From positions 109,403 through 173,402 of the forward strand of contig NZ_JAMDHK010000003.1 of assembly GCF_024721115.1 (NCBI RefSeq): 64,000 bases of DNA, given 5' to 3'. Source of the stretch: Salipiger pentaromativorans (GTDB lineage Bacteria > Pseudomonadota > Alphaproteobacteria > Rhodobacterales > Rhodobacteraceae). Numbering within the stretch: position 1 is the stretch's first letter; each line of letters opens with the position of its first letter. The translations under genes were made by a program, and so were the position numbers. The notes below the pieces were generated by a model. The model did no database searches and was not told where the DNA came from. It saw only the letters and a program-made list of their open reading frames with translations. Positions 1-8,953 of this stretch are shown in pieces.

Positions 1-46
1 CCCCTTCCCCTTCCCCTTCCCCTTCCCCTTCCCCTTCCCCTTCCCC
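1..46. repeat. CCCCTT hexanucleotide tandem repeat at window edge
   Basis: Seven complete CCCCTT units plus a final CCCC run from the first base. The repeat probably continues beyond the left edge, so its full length is unknown. It lies about 60 bases before the marR start and just before the AT-rich operator, so copy-number change could alter promoter spacing; that is inference. A pure hexamer array is unusual in this otherwise repeat-poor sequence. Confidence 0.9.
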
Positions 47-66
47 GACAGGCCGGCCAGAAATTT

Positions 67-88
67 AATTTGAATTGCAAATCAAATT
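67..88. promoter_or_regulatory. Palindromic operator upstream of marR
   Basis: AATTTGA and TCAAATT form perfect 7-base arms around a central TTGCAA, which is itself palindromic. Only one base pair (74/81, A against A) breaks the 22-bp symmetry. It is an AT-rich island in GC-rich DNA, 21 bases before the marR ATG. MarR dimers typically bind such AT-rich inverted repeats in their own promoter, so autoregulation of marR and the coupled exporter gene is the likely role. Confidence 0.7.
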
Positions 89-108
89 TTATACGTTATG
101 TCTGCTCC

Positions 109-582
109 ATGCCCGACACACCGACCTCCCCCCGATTCCGCTTTGGCATCCGTTTCTCCCTGCTCGCCCGGCGCTGGCGCCGCGCGCTCGACGCGCATCT
201 GGCCAAGGCCGGGCTCACCGATGCCACCTGGGTGCCGCTGATCCATCTCGAAGAGACCGGCGGCGGGATCACGCAAAAGGCGCTCGCCGCGCTGGTCGGC
301 GTCGACGGGTCGAGCCTCGTGCGGGTGATCGACATCCTCTCCCGTCAGGGGCTGGTCGAACGGCGGACCGACGAAAACGACAGCCGTGCCCGGCTGATCC
401 ATCTCACTCCCTGCGGCAAGCGCCGGGTGGCCGAGATCCGAAAGGAACTGGCCAGCGTCGAAACGCTGCTCATGGCCGATCTGAGCGATGACGAGATCGC
501 CCGGATGCTGGCGCATTTCGAAGCCATCGACGCGCGCCTGACCGAGCTTCAGAACCAGGATCAGCAGGAGCAAACCTCATGA
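109..582 (+). CDS. MarR family transcriptional regulator
   Basis: A 157-residue protein, normal length for MarR. The winged helix-turn-helix spans about residues 50-105: a helix pair (ITQKALAALVGVDGSSLVRV), then RQGLVERR and a wing with the family pattern DENDSRARLIHLT. The ATG at 109 is chosen because it starts the conserved part and clears the palindrome at 67-88; a TTG at 70 in the same frame would lie inside that operator. The stop overlaps the next start (ATGA), so the regulator and the exporter are translationally coupled. MarR proteins usually repress such efflux genes and release DNA on binding a phenolic ligand; the ligand here is unknown. Confidence 0.9.
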   Translation: MPDTPTSPRFRFGIRFSLLARRWRRALDAHLAKAGLTDATWVPLIHLEETGGGITQKALAALVGVDGSSLVRVIDILSRQGLVERRTDENDSRARLIHLTPCGKRRVAEIRKELASVETLLMADLSDDEIARMLAHFEAIDARLTELQNQDQQEQTS

Positions 583-1718
583 GCGCCGCCCCGCAGCCAC
601 CCATGTCCTCCGGCATGACCCCGCCCCCGCGCCGGATCGATTCCGCCCGTCATCTGCTGCAACGCTGGCACCTTTCGGACAGCGCCGCGCTGGCGCGCCA
701 GCCCTCGCTGCGCAACTCGATGCTTGTCGGCCTTCAGGCCGGGCTCACCGTGATCATCGCCCTGCCCCTCGTACTCCTCTCCCCTTGGGCGCATCTGATC
801 GGGTTTGCCTCGCTCGGCGCGCTTGCCGCACTTTTCGGGCGGTTCGAAACAAGCCGGGGCCGCCGCCGCATCGTCCTGCTGAGCGCGCTCTGCCAGACCA
901 TGGCCGTGCTCGCGATGTCCACTGTCGCCTGGCTCGGCCTGCCCGGCACCGCCGAGCTGCTGCTGCTCGCGCTGGCCTGCGGCGTGCTGTTCTTCGTCAC
1001 CGTCTCGGATCGCTTCGGCCCGCCGGGCTCGCTGATCTTCGTCTTTGCCGCCGGTGCCTCGCTGAGCCCTCCCGACAGCTTTGCCAATGTGCTCGAACGC
1101 GGCGCGGCCACCGCCGCCGTCGCGCTGCTCGCCTGGATCATCTGCCTGATCACCGAGGGGCTCCGCCACCGCCCCGGCCCCGAGCGTCGCTTTCCCGCCG
1201 AGCCAATACGCCCTCTGAACCACCGTCTGGTCGCCGCCGCGCGGATCGTGCTCGGCGCCGCCGTCGCGCTTTTCGTCAGCCGCCTCGCCGGGGCCGATCA
1301 CCCGCTCTGGGCCGCGATGGGCGCGCTCGCGGTCATGCAGGGACCGTATCTGCACATCAACCTGCACCGGGCGCTGCAACGGATGGCGGGCACGGTGCTG
1401 GGCGCGACGCTCGCCTGGGTCATTCTGATCCAGGATCCCTCGGTCTGGACGGTCATCGCCGCACTCTTCGTGCTGCAATTCGTGACCGAACTGGTGATCG
1501 GCAGCAATTACGCGCTGGGACAGATCTTTGTCACCCCGATGGCGCTGCTGATGACCCAGCTTGCCGCGCCGCAGGCGGCGGGCGCCGCCATGGCGCCCGA
1601 GCGGGTGCTCGACACACTGCTGGGCGCCAGCGTGGGCATCGTGATCGCGGTGCTGCTGTCCACGCTCGACGACCGCCACCACCTGGCCACGCAGCACGCC
1701 GAACGGGCGGCGCGCTGA
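579..1718 (+). CDS. FUSC family integral membrane exporter
   Basis: A 379-residue inner-membrane protein with two blocks of hydrophobic segments (about residues 48-175 and 215-360) separated by a basic cytoplasmic stretch, the repeated pattern of the FUSC/aromatic acid exporter superfamily (YccS, AaeB, FusC relatives). It is shorter than AaeB or YccS (about 650-720 residues) and lacks their large cytoplasmic domain. The start overlaps the marR stop by four bases, with a GGAG ribosome site inside marR. Coupling to a MarR regulator suggests export of an aromatic or other toxic weak acid. The exact substrate cannot be read from sequence. Confidence 0.82.
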   Translation: MSAAPQPPMSSGMTPPPRRIDSARHLLQRWHLSDSAALARQPSLRNSMLVGLQAGLTVIIALPLVLLSPWAHLIGFASLGALAALFGRFETSRGRRRIVLLSALCQTMAVLAMSTVAWLGLPGTAELLLLALACGVLFFVTVSDRFGPPGSLIFVFAAGASLSPPDSFANVLERGAATAAVALLAWIICLITEGLRHRPGPERRFPAEPIRPLNHRLVAAARIVLGAAVALFVSRLAGADHPLWAAMGALAVMQGPYLHINLHRALQRMAGTVLGATLAWVILIQDPSVWTVIAALFVLQFVTELVIGSNYALGQIFVTPMALLMTQLAAPQAAGAAMAPERVLDTLLGASVGIVIAVLLSTLDDRHHLATQHAERAAR

Positions 1719-1733
1719 GCCCGCCAAATGAAA

Positions 1734-1762
1734 AGCCCCGCCGCGCGATGCGCGACGGGGCT
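1734..1762. terminator. Bidirectional terminator hairpin
   Basis: AGCCCCG pairs with CGGGGCT, and CGCGC below it pairs with GCGCG after one C/A mismatch; the loop is GAT. The hairpin is flanked by AAA on the left and CTCTT on the right and lies between the convergent exporter and peroxiredoxin genes, so it can serve both. Confidence 0.8.
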
Positions 1763-1785
1763 CTTAACTCACTGTTGCGAAGGGC

Positions 1786-2328
1786 TTATTCCGCCGCAAC
1801 CGCCTGCTTGAGATAGGCCAGCAGGGTTTCCGGGCTCGACTCGCCATAGGGGTCGTCCGGGCAATTGTCCATCAGGCCGGGCTCTTCGAACCAGGCTTCG
1901 ACCACGCCGTTGTTGACGATGGCGGCATAGCGCCAGGAGCGCGCGCCAAAGCCCAGATTGTCCTTGTTCACGAGCATGCCCATCTTGCGGGTGAACTCGC
2001 CCGACCCATCGGGGATGACCTTGACGTTCTCGATGCCCTGGGCCTTGGCCCACTGGTTCATGACAAAGCTGTCATTGACCGACAGGCAGTAGATCTCGTC
2101 GATGCCCTGCGCCTTGAACTCTTCGAAATTGTTCTCGAAGCCGGGGAGCTGATAGGTCGAGCAGGTGGGCGTGAACGCGCCGGGCAGCGAGAACAGAATC
2201 ACGCGCTTGCCGGCGAAATAATCCGCCGTGGTCATATCCTGCCAGCGATAGGGGTTCGGGCCGCCGACGCTCTCGTCGCGGACGCGGGTGCGAAAGGTGA
2301 CATCGGGCAGCTTGACGTTGGTTTTCAT
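1786..2328 (-). CDS. Peroxiredoxin (Prx5/AhpC-TSA-type redoxin)
   Basis: A 180-residue cytosolic thiol peroxidase of the PrxV subgroup. The peroxidatic motif is FSLPGAFTPTCSTYQLPGFE, with the catalytic Cys in PTC and the conserved Pro and Thr before it. KMGMLVNKDNLGFGARSWRYA is typical of bacterial Prx5 proteins. It reduces H2O2 and alkyl hydroperoxides, usually with glutathione/glutaredoxin. The ATG at 2328 is preceded by AGGAGT; the frame stays open about 40 codons upstream but without family similarity. The 220 bases between this start and the apbE stop hold its promoter, with no clear motif that I can name. It is transcribed alone, towards the hairpin at 1734. Confidence 0.93.
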   Translation of the reverse strand: MKTNVKLPDVTFRTRVRDESVGGPNPYRWQDMTTADYFAGKRVILFSLPGAFTPTCSTYQLPGFENNFEEFKAQGIDEIYCLSVNDSFVMNQWAKAQGIENVKVIPDGSGEFTRKMGMLVNKDNLGFGARSWRYAAIVNNGVVEAWFEEPGLMDNCPDDPYGESSPETLLAYLKQAVAAE

Positions 2329-2548
2329 GACTTCACTCCTATTGAAAAACACTTCCTGGTGCCTGGCACATGTGCCGGATCCTCCTCCCGATGTGCGCGG
2401 GGCAAAACACGCAGACCGCGGGCCCCATGGCATTGCCGCAGCAACGACCATGCCAGCCCGTCCGCCAGCGCCGCTTCACCCGAAACGCCCCGCGCTTGTC
2501 CGACGCGGCGGCGGAAAAGTCGAGTCGATTGCCCGTGTTTTCCGAGGC

Positions 2549-3649
2549 TTAATACGCATCACATTCCGGTGGCGCCGAAAGATGCGGCAGAGCGACTTCG
2601 CGCAAAGGTCCGGGAAAGCCGCCACCCGCCGGCTCCAGCCGCGCCGCCATCGCCGGCGTCGCGTATAGCGTGCCCTCCGCGTCGATCATCAGCACCGCCG
2701 CGACCCCCATCGCGGCGGCCACTTGCGGCCAGTCGGCGCGCCCAGCGACCGCCAGCGCGGTGGCCGCCGCATCGGCCCGGGTGCCGCTGCTGTCGAGCAC
2801 GGAAACCGAGACGATCTCGCGCACCGGCCAGCCGCTGCGCGGGTCGATGATATGCGCGAAACGCGCACCATTCTGCTCGAAGAACCGCTCGTAATTCCCT
2901 GATGTATAAAGCACCTCTCCGGGTTCGAGCGAAATCGCCCCGACCGTGCCCCAGACAAAGGGATCGCGGATCGCCACCCGCCAGGGCCGCGCGCCATGGC
3001 GACCGATCACGTTCACGTCGCCGCCCGCGTTCAGCACGGCGCTGGCGATTCCCGCCGCCTCCAGCGCGGCGGCGGCGGCATCAAGCGCCGCCCCCTTGGC
3101 AAAGCCGCCGAGATCGAGCTGCACCGTCGGGTTGACCGAGGCGATCCGGTCGCCGTCAAAGCGCAGATCCGTCATGCGCGGCGCGGCGCGACGCAACACG
3201 TCGATGGCGGCGGGGTCGGGCAAGGCGCCTTCGGGCGGCGTATCCGCGTGAAAGCCCCAGAGCCCGATCAGCCGGCCGATGGCCGGATCGAAACGCCCGC
3301 CGCTGAGACAGGACAGCCGCCGCCCCTCGCGCAGCAGCGCGGCCAGCGGCGGCGCCACCGCCCGCCCGCGCCCGGCGGCCAGCGCGGCGTTCAGATCGCC
3401 CAGCGCGCCCGGCTGCCAGGCGTGCCAGTCGCGATGCTGGCGCTGCAACGCCCGCCCGATCTCGGCGCTCGCCGCGCGCGCCTCGGCCTCGTCCGCGCCG
3501 AAGATGACGATCTCGACAAGCGTGCCGAAGACGTAAAGCGTTTCGCGATGCTCGCGGTCGGGCTGCGCCGCGCGCACCGCGCCGAAATACAGCAGCGCAA
3601 GACCCAGCCCCAGCAGGATCACCAGACGGCGGACAGCGAGCGGCGTCAT
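2549..3649 (-). CDS. rnfF: FAD:protein FMN transferase (ApbE/RnfF)
   Basis: A 366-residue ApbE-family enzyme that attaches FMN through a phosphoester bond to Thr in the S(T)GAT motif of RnfD and RnfG, both encoded nearby. It begins with a hydrophobic segment (LVILLGLGLALLYFGAVRA, residues about 10-28) that directs it to the periplasmic side, where flavinylation takes place. Family hallmarks are LDLGGFAKGAALDAA, LNAGGDVNVIG, YTSGNYERFF and HIIDPRSGWPV, with the metal-binding Asp/Thr in SSGTRADAAATALAV. The ATG at 3649 overlaps the stop of the RseC gene (ATGA). Rhodobacter capsulatus has the same gene, rnfF, in the same place. Confidence 0.94.
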   Translation of the reverse strand: MTPLAVRRLVILLGLGLALLYFGAVRAAQPDREHRETLYVFGTLVEIVIFGADEAEARAASAEIGRALQRQHRDWHAWQPGALGDLNAALAAGRGRAVAPPLAALLREGRRLSCLSGGRFDPAIGRLIGLWGFHADTPPEGALPDPAAIDVLRRAAPRMTDLRFDGDRIASVNPTVQLDLGGFAKGAALDAAAAALEAAGIASAVLNAGGDVNVIGRHGARPWRVAIRDPFVWGTVGAISLEPGEVLYTSGNYERFFEQNGARFAHIIDPRSGWPVREIVSVSVLDSSGTRADAAATALAVAGRADWPQVAAAMGVAAVLMIDAEGTLYATPAMAARLEPAGGGFPGPLREVALPHLSAPPECDAY

Positions 3650-4143
3650 GCCCGTCCGTCCTCTGCCGGATGGATCTCGGCCACCGACAGCGCCGACAGG
3701 AGACGCCCCCGGCGGTCCGCCCGGCGCAATGGCAGGAGAGACAGCACAAATGCCGGCAGGCAAAGCGCCGCCGCAAGAACATCCGGCGCCCCAGCGGCGC
3801 TGGCCAGCGCCGCGGTTGCCGCCAGCGCCGCCGGGGGCAGAAGATAGGCCAGGCTCGCGGCCCCGAGAAAGGCCCCCGCGGGCATTGCGACCACCACCTC
3901 GTCGCCGGGGGCCGCGGCGCCGTCATGCGGCAGGCTCAGCCGCAAAGGTGCCGGGCCGGACAGATCGGCCAGCGCCCCGGCGCCGCAGCCGGTGCGGGCG
4001 GCGCATTGCGCGCAGGCCGAGATACGCTGCCCCTCGAGCCGCATGCGCCCGCCCTCGACCGCGACCACGCGCAACCGCTGCCGCAGGGCGCGGGGCGCGG
4101 CGCCTTCGGGGTCGTCGCGCGCCTCCGCCACGGCGGGTCTCAT
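3646..4143 (-). CDS. rseC: RseC/MucC-type SoxR-reducing system protein
   Basis: A 165-residue membrane protein. The N-terminal cysteine cluster ACAQCAARTGCGAG (about residues 38-55) is the RseC signature, and two hydrophobic segments follow (about residues 85-130). RseC-like proteins accompany rnf/rsx loci in many proteobacteria and probably help assemble or reduce the complex; their exact chemistry is not settled. Both ends overlap neighbours by ATGA: its start with the ferredoxin stop and its stop with the apbE start. This marks one tightly coupled fdxC-fdxN-rseC-rnfF transcript. Confidence 0.85.
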   Translation of the reverse strand: MRPAVAEARDDPEGAAPRALRQRLRVVAVEGGRMRLEGQRISACAQCAARTGCGAGALADLSGPAPLRLSLPHDGAAAPGDEVVVAMPAGAFLGAASLAYLLPPAALAATAALASAAGAPDVLAAALCLPAFVLSLLPLRRADRRGRLLSALSVAEIHPAEDGRA

Positions 4144-4337
4144 TCCGCCGGAACGATACAGCCGTCTTCCATGCAAACCGAGAGGCATTGCGGCATGTCG
4201 TGGTCGGGCTCGCATTCGGTACAGACCGAGGCGTTGATGAAGAACACCCCTTTCCTGGGCACGATCGCGCCGGTCGGGCAGACCGGCTCGCAATCGCCGC
4301 AGGAGGTGCAGAGGTCGGATACGATGAACATTGCCAT
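4140..4337 (-). CDS. fdxN: 2[4Fe-4S] ferredoxin (FdxN type)
   Basis: A 65-residue bacterial-type ferredoxin. The first cluster motif is CTSCGDCEPVCP; the second is CTECEPDHDMPQCLSVC, with the insertion between the second and third cysteines typical of nif-associated FdxN proteins. In Rhodobacter capsulatus FdxN (ferredoxin I) is the main electron donor to nitrogenase, reduced through Rnf. Its place beside rnf and behind a sigma-54 promoter supports that role. The start is preceded by GGACC and lies 75 bases downstream of the fdxC stop. Confidence 0.92.
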   Translation of the reverse strand: MAMFIVSDLCTSCGDCEPVCPTGAIVPRKGVFFINASVCTECEPDHDMPQCLSVCMEDGCIVPAE

Positions 4338-4412
4338 GGGAGGGGTCCTTTTCTCATATTGTCAGAGGATTGCGCGGCGGTATTGCCACGCCGCATCATG
4401 CGCCCGGGCCGC

Positions 4413-4913
<501 letters not shown>

Positions 4914-5128
4914 TCAGGCCCGCAGGGCGCCGCTTGACCGCCAGCCCGCCCCACCGGACTGGCGATTTGGTGACGCCCGTGCCCCGTTGCGAGGTCCTTC
5001 GGATTTGGCGGGGATAAATCGAGAGGTTCGAACCGGCAGCTCGCCATCACGCAGGTCGCGACCGCGCGGCGCGCGCTATGGCCCGGAAGCCCGTCGGCCC
5101 GGCGCACCCGCCTCTCGCCCCGCCCACA

Positions 5129-5144
5129 TGGCACAACCCTTGCT
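5129..5144 (+). promoter_or_regulatory. Sigma-54 promoter for rnfABCDGEH
   Basis: TGGCAC-AACCC-TTGCT matches the RpoN consensus, with GG at 5130-5131 and GC at 5142-5143. The predicted start near 5156 leaves a leader of about 37 bases before the rnfA ATG. I found no second TGT-N10-ACA between 4861 and 5128, so activation may come from the shared site at 4833-4848 or from a diverged one. Confidence 0.88.
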
Positions 5145-5192
5145 GTTTCCCGTCAAAGGCCCGCGCCCTTCGCAACCCAATGGGAGTTTCGC

Positions 5193-5774
5193 ATGCAAGA
5201 GTTCTTCATGATCCTGCTCGGCACGGCACTGGTGAACAATGTCGTGCTGGTGAAGTTCCTCGGGCTCTGCCCCTTCATGGGCGTCTCGCGCAGGGTCGAT
5301 GCTGCCATCGGCATGGGGCTCGCCACCACCTTCGTGCTGACGCTCGCCTCAATGGCAAGCTGGGTCGTGGAAACCGCGATCCTGGTGCCGCTCGGTCTGG
5401 GCTTCCTGCGCATCCTCAGCTTCATCCTCGTCATCGCCGCCATCGTGCAGTTCACCGAGACCGTCATGCGCAAGCTGGCGCCCGGGCTCTACCGCGCGCT
5501 CGGCATCTACCTGCCGCTGATCACCACCAATTGCGCCGTGCTGGGGGTCGCGCTGCTGAACATCCAGGAGGCGCATGATTTCGCGCAAAGCCTGCTCTAC
5601 GGCTTCGGCTCGGCGCTCGGGTTCACCACCGTGCTCGTCCTCTTCGCCGGCATGCGCGAACGGCTGGCGCAGCTCTCCGTTCCCGCGCCCTTCTCCGGCC
5701 CGCCCATCGCCTTCATCTCGGCGGGGCTCCTGTCCATGGCCTTCATGGGCTTCGCCGGGCTCACCCCCAATTGA
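5193..5774 (+). CDS. rnfA: Electron transport complex subunit RnfA
   Basis: A 193-residue, six-helix inner-membrane subunit of the Rnf complex, the ion-motive ferredoxin:NAD+ oxidoreductase. It begins [30 protein letters not shown], the standard RnfA N-terminus with a conserved Cys in helix 1, and has the paired motif [15 protein letters not shown] in helix 4. These cysteines lie near the membrane-embedded iron-sulfur centre shared with RnfE. It is first in the rnfABCDGEH operon, behind the sigma-54 promoter at 5129. In diazotrophs Rnf runs in reverse, using ion gradient and NADH to reduce ferredoxin for nitrogenase. Confidence 0.96.
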   Translation: MQEFFMILLGTALVNNVVLVKFLGLCPFMGVSRRVDAAIGMGLATTFVLTLASMASWVVETAILVPLGLGFLRILSFILVIAAIVQFTETVMRKLAPGLYRALGIYLPLITTNCAVLGVALLNIQEAHDFAQSLLYGFGSALGFTTVLVLFAGMRERLAQLSVPAPFSGPPIAFISAGLLSMAFMGFAGLTPN

Positions 5775-5793
5775 CCGCAAGGAGACCCATGGA

Positions 5794-6360
5794 ATGATCA
5801 CCGCCGCTGCCTCCATGTCCGCCCTCGGGCTCGGTCTCGGCCTCCTGCTCGGGGCCGCCGCGCGAAAGTTCCACGTCAAAACGCCCCCCGTGGTCGATGA
5901 AATGGAACGCATCCTGCCCGGCACCAACTGCGGCCAATGCGGCTATCCCGGCTGCCGTGGCGCCGCCGAAGCCATCGCGGAAGGCGGCGCGCCGGTCACC
6001 CTCTGCCCCCCCGGCGGACGCGACGTGGCGCTGAAACTGGCCGAGATCGTCGGCGTGGACTGCTCCGGTGGGCCGGAGATTTCGGGCATGACCGACATCG
6101 AACCGCAGGTGGCCTTCATCTTCGAGGATCATTGCACCGGCTGCACCAAATGCTTCAAACGCTGCCCGACCGACGCCATCGTCGGCGCTGCCAAGCAGAT
6201 CCACACGGTGATCTGGGATGCCTGCACCGGCTGCGACGCCTGCGTGCAAGTCTGCCCAACCGAGGCGATCGTCCTGCGCAGCAAGCCCCGGACGCTGCAA
6301 AGCTGGTACTGGGACAAGCCCGACCAGCCCCTTGCCGCGCTCCGGACAGGAGCCGCGTGA
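5794..6360 (+). CDS. rnfB: Electron transport complex subunit RnfB
   Basis: A 188-residue iron-sulfur subunit. An N-terminal membrane helix (residues about 8-22) is followed by the [4Fe-4S] domain with C46, C49, C54 and C71 (TNCGQCGYPGC), then two ferredoxin-type clusters: C114-x2-C117-x2-C120-x3-C124 and C144-x2-C147-x2-C150-x3-C154. RnfB exchanges electrons with ferredoxin on the cytoplasmic side. The ATG at 5794 has AAGGAG about ten bases upstream; earlier in-frame codons lie inside rnfA and lack similarity. The stop overlaps the rnfC start by one base (TGATG). Confidence 0.95.
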   Translation: MITAAASMSALGLGLGLLLGAAARKFHVKTPPVVDEMERILPGTNCGQCGYPGCRGAAEAIAEGGAPVTLCPPGGRDVALKLAEIVGVDCSGGPEISGMTDIEPQVAFIFEDHCTGCTKCFKRCPTDAIVGAAKQIHTVIWDACTGCDACVQVCPTEAIVLRSKPRTLQSWYWDKPDQPLAALRTGAA

Positions 6361-7892
6361 TGGGCGCCCTTCTCTCCGCCCTCCTCTCCTCGATCCGCGG
6401 CGGGGTCCATCCCGAGACCCGCAAGTTCCTCAGCGCCGAAAGCCCCATCGAGCCGATGCCGATCCCCGCGCTGCTGCGCCTTCCGCTTCAGCAGCATATC
6501 GGCGCGCCGGCGGAACCGCTGGTGGCGCGCGACGACCATGTGCTCAAGGGGCAGCTCATCGCCCGGGCCCGCGGGCCGATCTCGGCCAATCTGCACGCAC
6601 CGACCTCGGGTCGCGTCATCGCCGTGGGCCCGTTCCCGGCGCCGCATCCCTCGGGCCTGCCCGTGCCCACAATCACGCTGCGCCCCGACGGCGCGGATCG
6701 CTGGGCGCCGCGCCTGCCCCGCCTGCGCCCCGAAGACGCCGAGCCCGAGGAGATCGCGGCGCGCGTGGCCGAGGCCGGCATCGTCGGCATGGGGGGTGCG
6801 ACCTTCCCCGCGGCGGTCAAGCTGACCCTGCGCGACCGCTACAGGCTGCACACGCTGATCATCAACGCCGCCGAATGCGAGCCCTATCTCACCTGCGACG
6901 ACCGGTTGCTGCGCGAACGCGCCGAAGAGGTGGCAGACGGCGCCGGGATCATGGCGCGGGCACTGGGGGTGACGAAGATCATCGTCGCCATCGAATCCAA
7001 CAAACCCGCCGCCGCCGCCGCAATGCGCCGCCACAACCTCGGGCTCGGACACCCTGTCCAGGTCCGGGTGGTGGCCACACAATACCCGATGGGATCCGAG
7101 AAACATCTCGTCCGCGCGGTGACCGGACGCGAGACCCCGGCCCGCGCGCTCACCGCCGAGCTGGGGATCGTGGTGCACAATTCCGCCACCGCCCAGGCGG
7201 TGCATCTGGCGGTGCGCTATGGCGAACCGCTGCTGTCGCGCGTGGTGACCGTGTCGGGGCGCGGGGTGGCGCGGCCCGCCAATGTGCAGGCGCTGCTCGG
7301 CACGCCGGTGGCGGATCTGCTGGCCCATTGCGGCGGGCTTACCGAAGATCCCGACCGGCTGCTGCTTGGCGGGCCGATGATGGGGCAGCCGATCCGGAGC
7401 CCGCGCGTGCCCGTCGTGAAAGGCACCAACGGCGTCCTCGCGCTGACCCGGGCCGAAACCCGCAAGGCCGAGACGATGCCCTGCATTCGCTGCGGCGCCT
7501 GCGTGCGGGCCTGCCCCTGCGGGCTGACCCCCTTCGAGCTCAACGCGCGCATCCAGGCCGGCGATCTCGAGGGGGCGGCGGCTGTCGGGCTGCTCGATTG
7601 CGTCTCCTGCGGCTGCTGCTCCTACATCTGCCCGTCGAACATTCCGCTGGTGCAGGGCTTCAGCTTCGCCAAGGGCAAGCTGGCCGAGACCGAAAGCCGC
7701 AAGCACCAGCAGGAGGAAACCCGGCGTCTCGCCGCCGCCCGTACCGCGCGCGAAGAGGCCATCGCCGAGGCCAAGCGCGCCGCCATGGCCCGGCACAAGG
7801 CGCAGATGGCGGAAAAGAAGCGGCGCGCCGCAGAGGAGGCTGCGCAAGCGGCCGAGGAGGCGCCCGCCGAGCCGCAGGAGGCCGCGAAATGA
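6360..7892 (+). CDS. rnfC: Electron transport complex subunit RnfC
   Basis: A 510-residue peripheral cytoplasmic subunit that oxidises or reduces NAD(H). An N-terminal barrel/biotinyl-like fold (residues 30-110) leads into the NADH/FMN-binding region with GMGGATFPAAVKL and INAAECEPYLTCDDRL. Two [4Fe-4S] sites follow: C375, C378, C381, C385 and C414, C417, C420, C424. The last 80 residues are a charged Lys/Glu/Ala-rich coiled coil, as in other proteobacterial RnfC tails. Start and stop overlap rnfB and rnfD. Confidence 0.95.
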   Translation: MGALLSALLSSIRGGVHPETRKFLSAESPIEPMPIPALLRLPLQQHIGAPAEPLVARDDHVLKGQLIARARGPISANLHAPTSGRVIAVGPFPAPHPSGLPVPTITLRPDGADRWAPRLPRLRPEDAEPEEIAARVAEAGIVGMGGATFPAAVKLTLRDRYRLHTLIINAAECEPYLTCDDRLLRERAEEVADGAGIMARALGVTKIIVAIESNKPAAAAAMRRHNLGLGHPVQVRVVATQYPMGSEKHLVRAVTGRETPARALTAELGIVVHNSATAQAVHLAVRYGEPLLSRVVTVSGRGVARPANVQALLGTPVADLLAHCGGLTEDPDRLLLGGPMMGQPIRSPRVPVVKGTNGVLALTRAETRKAETMPCIRCGACVRACPCGLTPFELNARIQAGDLEGAAAVGLLDCVSCGCCSYICPSNIPLVQGFSFAKGKLAETESRKHQQEETRRLAAARTAREEAIAEAKRAAMARHKAQMAEKKRRAAEEAAQAAEEAPAEPQEAAK

Positions 7893-8953
7893 CCGCCCTG
7901 GCCAGCGCCCCCCACACCCATTCCCTGTTCACCGTGTCGCGCACGATGGTGGCGGTCATGGTCTGCCTCAGCCCGGCCACCGCGCAGGGGCTTTACCAGT
8001 TCGGCTGGCCCGCGGTGATCCTCTTCGCGCTCACCCTCGCTGCCGCCTGGCTCTTCGAAATCTTCTGCCTCCTCCTCGCCGGACGCCCGGTTGCGCCCTT
8101 CGCGGGCGACGGATCGGCGCTGCTGACCGGCTGGCTGGTGGCCATGACCCTGCCGCCCTGGGCGCCCTGGTGGATCGGCGTGCTGGGCGCGGGCATCGCC
8201 ATCGTGATCGGCAAGCACGTCTTCGGCGGGCTCGGGCAGAACCTCTTCAACCCCGCCATGGTGGCCCGCGCGATGCTGCTTGTCGCCCTGCCCGTCCCGA
8301 TGACCCAATGGGTCGCCCCGTCGGATCCGGCGCACGCACCCGGGCTGCGCGCGGCGCTCGACATCACCTTCGGCGCCGGCGCACCGGTCGATGCCGTCAG
8401 CAGCGCCTCGGTGCTGGGCCACCTCAAAAGCCAGTTCGACGCCGGCCTGCCCATGGAGCGGATCCTCGCCGGCACCGCCAGCCTGCAGGATCAGCTCTTC
8501 GGGATCACCGCGGGCAGCCTGGGCGAGACCTCCGCCTTCCTGCTGCTGGCCGGCGGGCTGTGCCTGATGCTTCTGCGGATCATCAGCGTCGTCACGCCGC
8601 TCTTCCTGCTCGGCACGCTGTTCGGGCTGGCGGCGCTCGCCCGGCTGCTTGCCCCCGAGAGCTTTCCGCCGCCGCTTCTGCACCTGACCTCGGGCGCCAC
8701 CATGCTCTGCGCCTTCTTCATCGCCACCGATTACGTCACCGCCCCGGTGACCGCTGCCGGCAGGGCGCTCTACGGGGCCGGCATCGGCGCGCTGATCTTC
8801 GTCATCCGAAGCTGGGGCGCCTTTCCCGAAGGCGCCGCCTTCGCGGTGCTGCTGATGAATGCCTGCACTCCGCTGATCGACACCTATATCCGCCCCCGCA
8901 TCTTCGGCCGCACCCGCACGGGCAAGCCGCTGCCGCTGAGAGACCGCACATGA
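7889..8953 (+). CDS. rnfD: Electron transport complex subunit RnfD
   Basis: A 354-residue polytopic membrane subunit with about ten hydrophobic helices. It carries covalently bound FMN: the flavinylation motif SGAT is at residues 268-271, so T271 is the expected attachment site for the ApbE enzyme encoded at 2549. GKHVFGGLGQNLFNPAMVARA and FFIATDYVTAPVT are RnfD/NqrB family stretches. The start overlaps the rnfC stop by four bases. Confidence 0.95.
   Translation: MTALASAPHTHSLFTVSRTMVAVMVCLSPATAQGLYQFGWPAVILFALTLAAAWLFEIFCLLLAGRPVAPFAGDGSALLTGWLVAMTLPPWAPWWIGVLGAGIAIVIGKHVFGGLGQNLFNPAMVARAMLLVALPVPMTQWVAPSDPAHAPGLRAALDITFGAGAPVDAVSSASVLGHLKSQFDAGLPMERILAGTASLQDQLFGITAGSLGETSAFLLLAGGLCLMLLRIISVVTPLFLLGTLFGLAALARLLAPESFPPPLLHLTSGATMLCAFFIATDYVTAPVTAAGRALYGAGIGALIFVIRSWGAFPEGAAFAVLLMNACTPLIDTYIRPRIFGRTRTGKPLPLRDRT

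Noticed and set aside
5009-5030. Possible IHF site between fdxC and rnfA (AAATCGAGAGGTTCG)
   Set aside because: It matches WATCAA-N4-TTR only with two mismatches; too weak to list although IHF is common at NifA promoters.
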